From Phylloscopus collybita (taxonomy: Eukaryota > Chordata > Aves > Passeriformes > Phylloscopidae): a DNA stretch of 64,000 nucleotides. The stretch spans positions 9,052,001-9,116,000 of the forward strand of contig JAJNNQ010000006.1 in NCBI GenBank assembly GCA_027886175.1. Reading direction: 5' to 3'. This document shows, one piece after another, positions 25,456-35,880 of this stretch. The translations under genes and the position numbers were made by a program. Position 1 is the first letter of the stretch, and each line of letters opens with the position of its first letter. Under the pieces are notes generated by a model. That model saw only the letters and a program-made list of their open reading frames with translations, was not told where the DNA came from and did not search any database.

Positions 25456-28400
25456 TATTATTTATTTGCCAAAAAAAACCAAACCAAACCAAAACAACGA
25501 AAACCATACCAAAACAACAATCAAACCCCAAAACTGTATAGAACACAGGAAAATATGTTATTAAACTTTGAAAAAATTAATTTCTTTCTCTGGAGTACCA
25601 CCTGTATTATTGTAACTCATATATTAAAGCACTGATGATGAATTTAGGTTGCTAATGGCTGAAACAGAGTTGACCCCCTTCTAGTATTTAGGTCTACTGA
25701 AGCAATTTCCAGGCTTATATTGATGACACCATAAGGCTAATATTGATTATACTCTACTGATTTAAGATTAAATTTATTAATTTATGCCTGTTCATAAGGA
25801 AGAAAAAGAATTGATCTAATATCTTTTCCTTAGTTTAGTCATTTTTATCCCCACACTCTAGTTCTAGATATGCAGTATGAAAACTGGTGTATTCTGTTAC
25901 AATTACTTAAATGAATCACAGGAATCTGGGTAGTCTCTCTGAGCTGTTTTTTGTCTAACTTCTCCTTTTACAATAAAAGCTAAAAGAAAGCCAGAAATCC
26001 TTTCAGAGTTGAAACACCATGACTCAGCTGTCGTTACTCCTTCCGCACTGCATCATTTCCAAAAAATCTCAGAGAAGAGGAGGCCATGCCCCCTGCCAGA
26101 GATTGGTATGAACAGAAAAAAAGTGGAATAGGTAATGTTAAAGTCAATGCAAACAGAACCTGATAACCTGAAAAGCCAGTTGCTATGCTGACAGCTACAT
26201 TGCTTCTGACAAATAAAAGGGTCTTTGCAACTAACAATACCTCAAAGCCAAGTGGCACGAACTGGCTCATATTTACAGTGCCAAAGGGCTACCCTTTGCC
26301 TCACTTGAGAGCAGATTAATAATTGAGCAGAGTGCTCAAAGTGGGAAAGTGTCCAGAGTCTGAGCTCATCTCCTGCCTTTCTACCACTGCGGGGTAGATA
26401 GTGCGTCTGAAGCCAGAGCCAAAACTGTAAGGAAAGACCAAAGTTCCATATCCTGGCTGGATATCTGTGCCAAAGATTTGAAAAAAAACCAACTCAGAAC
26501 TAATTGAAACAAGATGCAATCCAAACCACTCAGGAATTATATACTCTCCAGAAAGGGATACATTTTATCAGCATTGGTCAGACAGAAGCTTTACAAAGGT
26601 AATCTGTGTATAAATCTTGCTACAGCACAACTCACTGACTAGAATATAGGAACTTCCTTGCTCAGTGTTTAGTAGGCTGCCATACACTCAGGCATCAAAA
26701 AAAATGTGAAAACATATGTAAAATTCACAGAAACTCATTTACACTGGAGGATTTCTACACTTAGAAAGGATGAGGGAAATTTGCAGGAATGGAAGCTGGA
26801 CACCACAGCTGTAATAGAAAAGCTAAATGTTTCTGAAGACCTGGTATTGGCTTTTTTAAATGGGTGAATAAGTACCTGCACTGATTATCTCCAACACCTT
26901 CCCAATTTCCTGCATCTGATATATAATATAATATGTCTAATTTCATTATTGAGAAGTCCATTAAAATTTTTGGTATTGCAAAATTGGAAGTTTGAGCTGT
27001 AAATTTCTAATTGAGGAGACTTACACTCTGAACGACCCTCTCCATCAGATTTAATCTGTTGAATAATGAGGTTATTTACCTCTCTAATGCACTTTGTGGT
27101 GAGCTTGTGCCAGCTATCTCTTTGTTTGGAGTGTCAGTTTGACTTAGTAGTTAATCTTCATCTCTCTGAACCAGAGGGTTTTGTTTCATATCTTATTAGC
27201 TGATAGCCACGATGATATTGCAGACGACTGGTAATGAGGTTCAGTGGTTGGACGTCATGAAGGTGCTATCTTTAGAGTGAGATCTTACACCACATTTTCA
27301 TTTGCAAGTCTATGATTATTTTTTTCAGACATATGTTAAAAATCCTGTAGCACTTTGGGATTTGGTCAGCTTCCCTTATCTAAATTAATACCGTCACAGA
27401 CTTAATTAACGCCAATATAAATATTCACAGCTGTTTGTATTATAGATCTGAATGTAAAATGCTGTGTTTGCATAAGCTGTTACATTACTACATAAAATTT
27501 TTTATTTTCTTAGGGTAACGCAACTTACATAAAAGCAATCAAATGTAAAATGAAATTAAACAAGAGATACTTTTTTATGTTCCATTATTGTTAGTATAAC
27601 AGTACTATTATCTGTGTTAGTGAGAAGCCTTTGCCAAATACAGAAAAAAAAGATGCAATATTTTTGCTTACTGTACACACATGAAGGGATATTGTTGCTG
27701 TTATTATTTGAAATATGGCTTGCAGATTACAACTAAGAAAAAATATAACTTTCTTCTAGTACTAGTTGTTTGTAAAAAACCCTTTTTACAAAAAAGTCTT
27801 CTAGATATTTCCTGTATTTACTTAAAATATTCTTTCTTAAAAATAAAAAATCAAAATTTATCTCTTTAAGGGAGAACAACAACTAGAAATAAACAAAACA
27901 ACAAGAGCCAAGCAAGGATGATCACTTTCCGGCTTATCTCTAGGACTTGAAACAAAAAAAAAAAATTAAAATGTTAGATTAGATTTTGCCATTATTTCAA
28001 GCTTAAAATTTGTAAAAATTCTGGTCGTAGCCATACTGACTTCAAGTCTTTCTCAATAGAAAATGAGGAAAGGTAATATTTTGGTACAACTTGAGTACAA
28101 CGACTTTAGACAGCAAGGAAGGACTATGTAACAACGCTTGTAATTTAAAAGTAATAGGGAAAAAAAGGTGCTTTTCATCTGCATTTGCTGGACAGATTAC
28201 CAAACGAAAAGCAGAGTTAGAAGCATTTAACAAAACAAATCAGAACAAAAAAGCAATATTGAGCTGGAAAACCTGAATCCTCAGAAAGCAAACTTACATG
28301 CTAAATCATAGTTTCATCCTTTTCGAGCAAGCCAATACAACTGTTATAATTCTATTAAATTATTTTTGTCTCAGACTCTTTATACAGTGAATAGATAGTA

Positions 28401-29876
28401 GTTTTCAAATGGACAGAAATTCAGTATTTTTTTTCTCTTCATTATAAAATGTTGTAGTCACGTATTTATAGCAAAATATTCAAACTTCTTTTCAAAGATA
28501 GTTTTGTTATATAAATCCATTGTCATGGACTTTCCTATAATGCTTATGCCTCTGAAATCTCAATGATTCAAGAATTAATTTATCTTCATACACTCCATAG
28601 TGAGGGAGAGATTGTCTTAATTGAGGAACTTAGATGGAGACCGAAAAGGTGCACTGATATTTGATGTCAAACTCGATTCATGTAAGTCTGGATTTTAAAG
28701 GGAAATCAGCTTAAAGGATTTTGTTTTCATAGCACAGATCCAATGACTTTAACTGCAACTGGGAATACTTACTATTGGTGCAAATGAGATCTTAGGGTGT
28801 CAAAGTGCACACTGATTAAAACAAACAAACAAACAAAACCAAAAGGAAAACAAAACAAAAAAATCCAACTCCAAAATAGCATTTGCTTTAAAGTCAAAGC
28901 AAGCTGAAAAAAAATGTAATGTATGCAGGTTTTGCCACACAAATCAAACACCTCAATCACAGAACCCCTTTTTCTCCTCTTGAAAAGCTTTTGCTTATGC
29001 AGCTTAAAATATCTTCAGGTAATTTGGTAGAAGGTTTAGGGATTCTTTCATAACTTCATTGCACTGGCTGTAATGTAAGCATATTCTCTCTCCACAGTAG
29101 ATGGAATAAAATTCCTGCTAAAATCATGATTAAACTCTGCATAGTGATGTGGACCTAAAATCATGCATTTTATGAACAACCTTCTATTATTTTCTTAATT
29201 TGTATTTTCCATTTTACGGTTTGATTTTTTACCATTAATCTGAACATAAATTTTTGATGTGTAATGCCCTTTTTTTATTCAGAAGCTAATTAAAATCTTT
29301 ACTATAAATTGTGTACTTTGGTACCACAACCAAAAATGTCTCGCACTCTGCCACTTGAGTTGATTGAATACCAAGAATGTGCTCCCTAAACCAACACTCA
29401 CAAGGAAGGTCACCAGCAGCAGATCACAGGTATTTGCTGTCATTTACATTCCCTTCAAACATTGGAGGGAATCATATTTTAGCAAGACAGGCTCAGTTTT
29501 CCTATTTTCTTCTGATATGCCTACGTAAACTGTTATGTCTGTTTTGCCTGTTTCTCAAAACTCTAGTTTTATCATCTAAATTTTTATTCCAATTGCATCC
29601 TCCTAATATGGAGAGCTCTACCAACCCCTCCTTATATAAGTTTTCTTTGATGTCTCTTGCCTCAACTACTACTACCATTTTTAAGTAGTTCCCATTTGTT
29701 CTAAAACTGCCCTAGAATTTCCCATTTTGTTTTCTTTATTCAAATGGTTCTTATTTCTGATGTTTTGTTCTTCATATGATCTGTCTCTCCTACCTCTCTT
29801 AATTTCTTTTTTTTAGTGACTTTCATCCTTGTTCCTTGGATTTCCATCCAGTCATCAAAATGACTTAATTATGTCT
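25456..29876. other. Unique non-coding stretch with possible conserved block
   Basis: A/C-rich low-complexity sequence from about 25469 to 25540 directly follows the CR1. Bases 26030-26520 are somewhat less AT-rich and carry two minus-strand frames of 78 and 67 codons with no recognised domain. Bases 27000-27480 lack visible repeats and are rich in homeodomain-type ATTA cores (see findings). An A/C-rich run lies at 28818-28865. No gene is supported. Confidence 0.55.
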
Positions 29877-30032
29877 CCTTCCTTCCTTCCTTCCTTCCTT
29901 CCTTCCTTCCTTCCTTCCTTCCTTCCTTCCTTCCTTCCTTCCTTCCTTCCTTCCTTCCTTCCTTCCTTCCTTCCTTCCTTCCTTCCCTCCCTCCCTCCCT
30001 CCCTCCCTCCCTCCCTCCCTCCCTCCCTCCCT
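29877..30032. repeat. (CCTT)n changing to (CCCT)n, about 155 bp
   Basis: The plus strand is an uninterrupted pyrimidine tract. CCTT units run to about 29985, then switch to CCCT units up to 30032. The encoded SFLP or KEGR/EGGR repeats in the open frames are artefacts. The ordered change of unit suggests a C-for-T point change that then spread by slippage. Confidence 0.98.
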
Positions 30033-33000
30033 TTCTGCAGGTTCCTGTTTAGGCCTTTTAATAGCAGCTCCTACTAAGAATTGTTGGGTGGTCCTTTCTC
30101 TTTCCACTTACTGTTTTTCTCTTTTTCTTTGCATTTATTTATCAGAGTGTTTCAAATCCTTTCTTTTCAGTTACTTCCCCCTTCTTTCCCTGGAACCAGT
30201 CTTTCTCTCCCTGCTTCAGACAATGTTGTTCCCATTGTTGACTCCTTGTCTTATGGTCTGCATGTGTTATTCTAATGATCTGCCCCTGAGTCAGTCAGAA
30301 ATCTTCCTTTTCTGTGCTCATTGGCTCTTTTCCCTAGATAAAATGCTGGCACGAGTGGCACAAGAATGACAGAGTTCAAGTACTTATGTTCCTTTCCACA
30401 GAATACAATGATAGCTTTGTTCCTAATTTATAAAGGATACAGCTTTTGAAACAATTAATGAAAGGATGGAAGTGCTATTAATTTCACTTTTTATTTGTTG
30501 TAATGCAGATTTTGGAATAAAAGGATAAGCTCCAAGAAAAGCTTGAAAGTTCTCTAGCAGTTTTAACCACCTTTTTAATTAATAATGAGCTCAGGCCATC
30601 TCACTGATCACAAAAGAGAAATGCACATATGAGAACCAACCTGGAAATAAGGTTTCATAGTGATTCTTTTATGACACAGGGAATATATTACATTAGATTC
30701 ATGTCAAAGGCAAAACATATTTGGTCAAGAGAAGGACCATTTTGCATTACATCATATTATTTTACTCAGTATGAATAACCATGCTATCACAATTACTGCA
30801 TGATGAAATAGGCAACCAAAAATTGTACTATGTTGAGAGAAAAGGAAAAAGAGTATAATAAGGTTTTGTCCTATAGATTCTCTTTTCTATCCCACAGCTT
30901 GCCCTGCATATATTTGATTATAAAAGCAAGTCAATATGCCTAACATCAGCTTGCAGGAACTCCTAGGAAATAGATACACAGATGCTGTGCCTTCATTCAT
31001 TTATTTTTCCTCATTGTTGCATCTGTTTGATATATTTCTCATAGAGAAAGAATATTAAGAATTCAATAATCAGTCTCTTTTCCCCTGTAGGCAACATATA
31101 CAGCATCATAATCATACTTTGTGAGCATCATTTTAGCCACCTAAATGTTAGGGGCCAGTTTAGCCAGGTGTCTAATGTCTATGGTAATAACTTTGTTGCT
31201 GAGGAAGAAAAATACATCCCTCCAGAAAAATTTTCATCCCAACTATGTCAGATGTCAACTGTCTCCTACCTTAGGAGAGAGTTATGTCTCTCTGCTGGCA
31301 TAATTGGCATGAAAATGCATCTCTGGGACACAATTTATAGTGGAAATGAAGTTTCTCCATTGGAAAGAGTTGAGAGAATCATATTAACTATACTAATAAC
31401 CACACCTACTTTCTAACCTTGTAAATGACTGGTAACAAGAAGGTGGCAATGTACCTTATGTCCTTTTTCCTCTAGTCAGAAACACAAGCATCATTTATAA
31501 CATTTAGTTTAGTGTAGATAAGTACTGCAGATTAAAAAAAGGATATCACATTAGTATTAGAAATCAAATATTTTAGTTCATACTAATCTCTCTAAACTTT
31601 ATAAACCTGGATATGAACTCCTGCCTCTCATTACATCTGGTGTTTCAAGTTTCCCTAGTGACTTCAGGGAACTTAGGTTTTCACAGATTAGATCTTTATG
31701 TCCTACACAAACTATGTTCTCCCTGACCAAGGTTTTGCAGAAAGAATGTGTGAATTATTTGAAATTACTCTCTTTTCTAAATAAGGTAACAAATTATTTT
31801 TCCCCTTATATTTGAACCAGTTATTGCCGTTAACCAATACCTGAGTTGCAGCTTTAAAAGTGGTTCAGCAACACATTTAGTATCAGTTGTGATGTTGACA
31901 TATCTAGAATCCCTTAGAGTTAACAGAAGCTGTTAATTATACTGTAGTAGCTGTTACTTATTGAGTAAACAAACTTCAGTCAACTATAAGGCTTTCCAGG
32001 CTCATTAAGGATTGTTAAAAAAAAAAAAAAAAGTGTTTTGAAAGGTACATTGACTTTATAAATCTCTTAGCTATAAGGCACACAAATCTTTAAACTTCAA
32101 GGCATCAATGTAATTAACTTGTGTTTTTAAGATATATACTTTTAAATATATGTTAAAAAAACAGTCCATTTTCAGGGCAAAAACATATCTATTGAAATCT
32201 GCCACAAGCTACTACATGAATGAAAGTTCTCATTTTTGCTAAAGTTGCAGGTTATATTGCAGTTAATGTTTTACCAATATTGCCAAACCAATGCTTTAAA
32301 TCTGTAATTGTAATCCATAATATTAAAAGAGATGCATGAGTTTTGAAGTGGACTTGAATTAAATGTTGAGGTAGTTTGAGAAAGGCATGATTTATCTTTC
32401 ATTTCAAAGACTGAGTCTTTTGGAACATTCAGTTTCTGAGTCTGGAAATTACTTTAAATCTAACAGTAAAAATTAAAAAAATAAACAAAAGCAAGGGAGA
32501 TATAAGTAGTTACATGTATAATTTTTGGAACTGAAGTAGTTTTGAATATGACATATGTTTAGACAGTCTACCTTATTTCAAAAATATTTCTTTACTAACA
32601 ATCTGTCACTAAGTCCATCCAATGTGCTTATATTTCATAGTAAAGCCTTCTATTGCCTGGGGCCTATTAATAAGGCAAACACTCTAGGTTTTTGAACAGG
32701 TGGTCTACCGAAGTAGGCAAGAGTATCCACCCTGTGGGAAGATATCCAAGGTACCCATTTTAACCATATTAAAATAGTGTAACTAACTCAATATAAGCCT
32801 TAGCCATATCTTAGTCTAGGGACCATTAGGAAATGGAAATAATTTCACCACTTAAAATACACGAATGGAGGTAACATGCAATATTAATATTTTCTGTTTC
32901 TTAATCTTCCTTTCTGTCTCTTAATCTTCAAGGAATTTCATTCTGGTGATAAAAAAACATTTCATTTTAGAAGTGGATAGTCCTCTCAAATGCAAGGCTT

Positions 33001-33819
33001 ATGTGTCTTAATTGCATCTTATGTTTGAATATCAGGTATATTTTTCTGATTATCTGGAACTCATATTGCAAAGGTCATTAAACACACACATGTAATTAAT
33101 AGTTGTATATTCTTGTGATATTTTTCAAGCAATAATGTTCATTTACAGAAATTGGGACGTATAAATTAGTTTATTTGAAATCCATGTTGTTGCTTATGAT
33201 AAGCATACAATAAAAAAAAAACCAAAATGTCATTTTGAACTTTGAAAAAGGACATTCAAGATTAATTAAATCTACTTATATGTACAAAGTGTGCCTTTTA
33301 CTGATTATTTTAATTTATTATCTCCGTGTAGCCCCCTCCCTCTGTCAGTGAGCTGTGAGCTGGAAAAAAACAAATTGGAACTGGAGTAAATTTCAGATAG
33401 TCATAGCTGTGAACCTGTGTGAATAGAAAATGTTTCTTCATATGACTCTAGAGAAATAGCTACATACTCTCAAAGTGAAAACCAAAGTCATAATTGAACC
33501 TGAGGGCAATATCTATAGTAACAGACAAAATGCATCAGGGGATACACACAGTCCATAGTATGCAATTATCTTTTTTTTTTTTTTTCTTTCCTCCACGTTT
33601 GGTATCCTCCCTAGATCAGGTACAGTTAGTGCAAAACAGATTTCCCCTGTCTATTCGTATTCATGATCTGAGAGATAGCAGAGTCGAGGGAATATTCAAG
33701 GGGACTTTAGGGATAAAACACTCTTTCTGAAGAGAATAGAAAGTTTTAGTTCTGTGAACAGAGTCTGTGTTCACATCACTTACCTCAAAGACCAATGAAC
33801 TTGTCATTGTATTCAATAG
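30033..33819. other. Unique AT-rich non-coding stretch
   Basis: Bases 30033-30360 are pyrimidine-rich sequence following the tetranucleotide tract. Beyond this nothing coding is recognised. A 20-bp tandem duplication lies at 32891-32930, A-runs at 32015-32032 and 33211-33221, and a T-run at 33570-33585. Confidence 0.6.
32891..32930. repeat. 20-bp tandem duplication
   Basis: TTTCTGTTTCTTAATCTTCC at 32891-32910 is followed immediately by a copy at 32911-32930 that differs at two positions. Confidence 0.85.
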
Positions 33820-33926
33820 CATGAGAAGGACCTGAACTTGTTGGGGAGTGTTCAGAGGAGGGCCATAAAGGTGACCAGAAGGCTGGAACACCTCTCCTAT
33901 GAGGACAGATTGAAAAAGTTCTGAAG
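33815..33926 (+). mobile_element. CR1 LINE fragment
   Basis: The plus strand resembles the part of CR1 ORF2 that encodes the RRATKVTRRLEHLSYEDRL segment (about 33848-33918), a conserved C-terminal region of the CR1 protein. The similarity stops near 33926 without a CR1 3' tail. The 5' boundary is uncertain and may extend back to about 33600. Confidence 0.7.
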
Positions 33927-34149
33927 AAAACATAAAGTATTTGTGGGTAGAGTAGATGAAAAACAAAAAGAAAACAGATGTTACTACTACAGCACTATTA
34001 AAATCTTACAGCTTCTTTCCCCCACAAAATTTCAGCACTACATTAAAACACTGAGAAAAACTATTATCAAATACTAATACTACATTTCCTTTTTCTTGCT
34101 GTGAAGATAACTGGACAGATTTAAAGCTTATCCAGATTACTAAAGCTGT

Positions 34150-34560
34150 ATCACATTCTGTGAGGACCAGCTGAAAGAATTACACTTACTCAGCCTAAAC
34201 AAGAGAGTTGAGGGGACCTAGTAGCAGCCCTACAATACTTGAGAGTAGGTTGCTGGGAAGATGAAGCCAGAGTCTTTACTGAGGTGCACAAAAAGGGAAA
34301 AAGATATGTAAATTCAGACAGGTGTGGTTCTGAATAGATATAAAGAATAAAACAAAACAAAACACTATGAGGATAATTAAGAATTAATTAACAAACAGGC
34401 TTCCCAGAGAGGCTGTGAAGTCTCTGTTCTTCAAAGTATTCAAGAATTGATGGTAGAAGAGCTTTGCAAAACCTGGTCTGAATTCAGCATTGACTGAGCA
34501 GGAGGTAAAACTGACTGACCAGCTGAGACTCCTTTCAGACTAAGTGATTCCTTGATTATT
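34150..34560 (+). mobile_element. CR1 LINE 3' fragment, diverged
   Basis: The plus strand begins with the same conserved segment at which the preceding fragment ends (GAGGACCAGCTGAAAGAATT). It continues through CR1 3' sequence, including GGCTTCCCAGAGAGGCTGTG and a terminus similar to the CR1 end at about 34530-34560. It carries an A/C-rich expansion near 34345-34375. Since both fragments contain the same segment, this is a second copy, not a continuation. Confidence 0.7.
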
Positions 34561-34565
34561 TATAT

Positions 34566-34710
34566 GGAACAAATCAAAGCAAAACAAACAAACAAACAAA
34601 CAAACAAACAAGTTAAAAAAAACCAAAAACAACCTGCACATAAATAAACCAAAAACAAAACAAAACAAAAAAGCCAAAACACCCCATCCCCTCCAAAAAA
34701 ACCCCAAAGA
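34566..34710. repeat. (CAAA)n and A/C-rich low complexity
   Basis: AACA/CAAA units run from about 34580 to 34611 and continue as A-rich sequence with CC and CCC interruptions to about 34710. It abuts the 3' end of the preceding CR1 fragment. Confidence 0.9.
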
Positions 34711-35272
34711 CTGAAATAGTAATAATATCCTGTTAAAAGATTTTTGACACTACCAAAATAACAAATTTTCCATAGAAACACTAAAATAGTACTACAGGAG
34801 ATGACTTTTTTTGCTGTCTAGTCCTTTTCTAACAGGCAACCTTGATATGTTATCATAAAATAATAGTATTCCATATGGATATAATTTTGCTATCCTGGCA
34901 TATTTGTCTTAAAATTCTCTCCCAGATATGGATCCAGCTGAAGATTTGAAATTGACAGTACTGGAGAGGGTATGAATTTTGATTTAAAGGTGATGTAGGA
35001 ATTTATTTGAATTAAACATTGAAAAGGTGACAAGTTTTTCAAAGTAGAAGAAACAAGCAAACTAAAAAGTATCTTTGAACTCAAGGAGGTGAACATCTTT
35101 CTTGGAGTAGGCATCTCCTAACAATATTTATTGACTAAAATGTCAAAGGGATAATCTGCCTAGGGAAACCTGGCATCTGAGACAGCATAGAAGATTTAAA
35201 ATAAGTGTTATCCATTAAAAAATATTATGACATTCTTGGAGTTATCCTAAGGAATGTTGATTTTTTTTTTTA

Positions 35273-35394
35273 GGTGGTGGTGTTGTGTTTTTTTTGTTGG
35301 TTTTTTTGTTTGTTTGTTTTGTTTGTTTTGGGGGGGTTGTTTTTGTTTTTGTTTTTGTTTTTGTTTTGTTTTTTTGTGGGTTTGGTTTTTTTTT
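35273..35394 (+). repeat. 122-nt tract of only G and T
   Basis: Between the A at 35272 and the A at 35395 the plus strand has only G and T: GGTGGTGG at the start, TTTG units, a G7 run near 35330-35337, then five or more GTTTTT units. It closely parallels the tract at 4031-4177. Confidence 0.95.
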
Positions 35395-35470
35395 AGTTTC
35401 AGGAAGTAACACGAAATTCAAGGGTCTTTGCAACCTTTCTTTCTGTACATGTGGTATGAATTGAGACAGA

Positions 35471-35880
35471 ATCATAATCTGGATATGCAGGGACCTCTGA
35501 AAACTGCCTAATCAATCTGTCTTTCTCAGTGCAAGGGTCTTATCCAGCTGAGTTTTGAATATCTCCAGGGTTATACATTCCACAGTCTTCCCAGGAAACT
35601 TATTCTAGTGCTAGACCAAATCACAGAAAAAAACCATTTCTCTTATGGTGAAATGATTTTTCTTGTATTTCAATTTGAGTCTCTTGACTCTTGTTCTGTC
35701 TCTGGGTACCACTGGAAGACTCTGTCTCAATCTTCTATACTTTTGCCTCTCAGAAATTTATGCACATGGATAAAATTCCCTTGAGCTCTCTTTTCTCAAA
35801 GCTGAAAAGTCCCAACTCTCTATGCCTTTCCCTTTTACTGTCCTTGAGTCCTTGTAGTGCATAAGTTTCCTGAAAAACTA
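35471..35880 (-). mobile_element. CR1 LINE 3' fragment, diverged
   Basis: The minus strand resembles the CR1 3' region. Plus-strand landmarks include AGGGACCTCTGAAAACTGCC near the 3' end, a TTCCCAGGAAACTTATTCTAGTGCT block, TCTGTCTCTGGGTACCACTGGAAGA, and a TCTTTTCTCAAAGCTGAAAAG block equivalent to the C-terminal ORF2 coding segment. Divergence is high, so this is an older copy than the one at 42.7 kb. Confidence 0.75.

Noticed and set aside
26030..26520. Possible degraded retroelement or non-coding exon on the minus strand
   Set aside because: Slightly higher GC and two modest frames, but no motif, LTR end or splice pattern that I can name.
29829..30107. Frames with SFLP/SLPP or KEGR/EGGR repeats
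   Set aside because: By-products of the CCTT and CCCT tetranucleotides.
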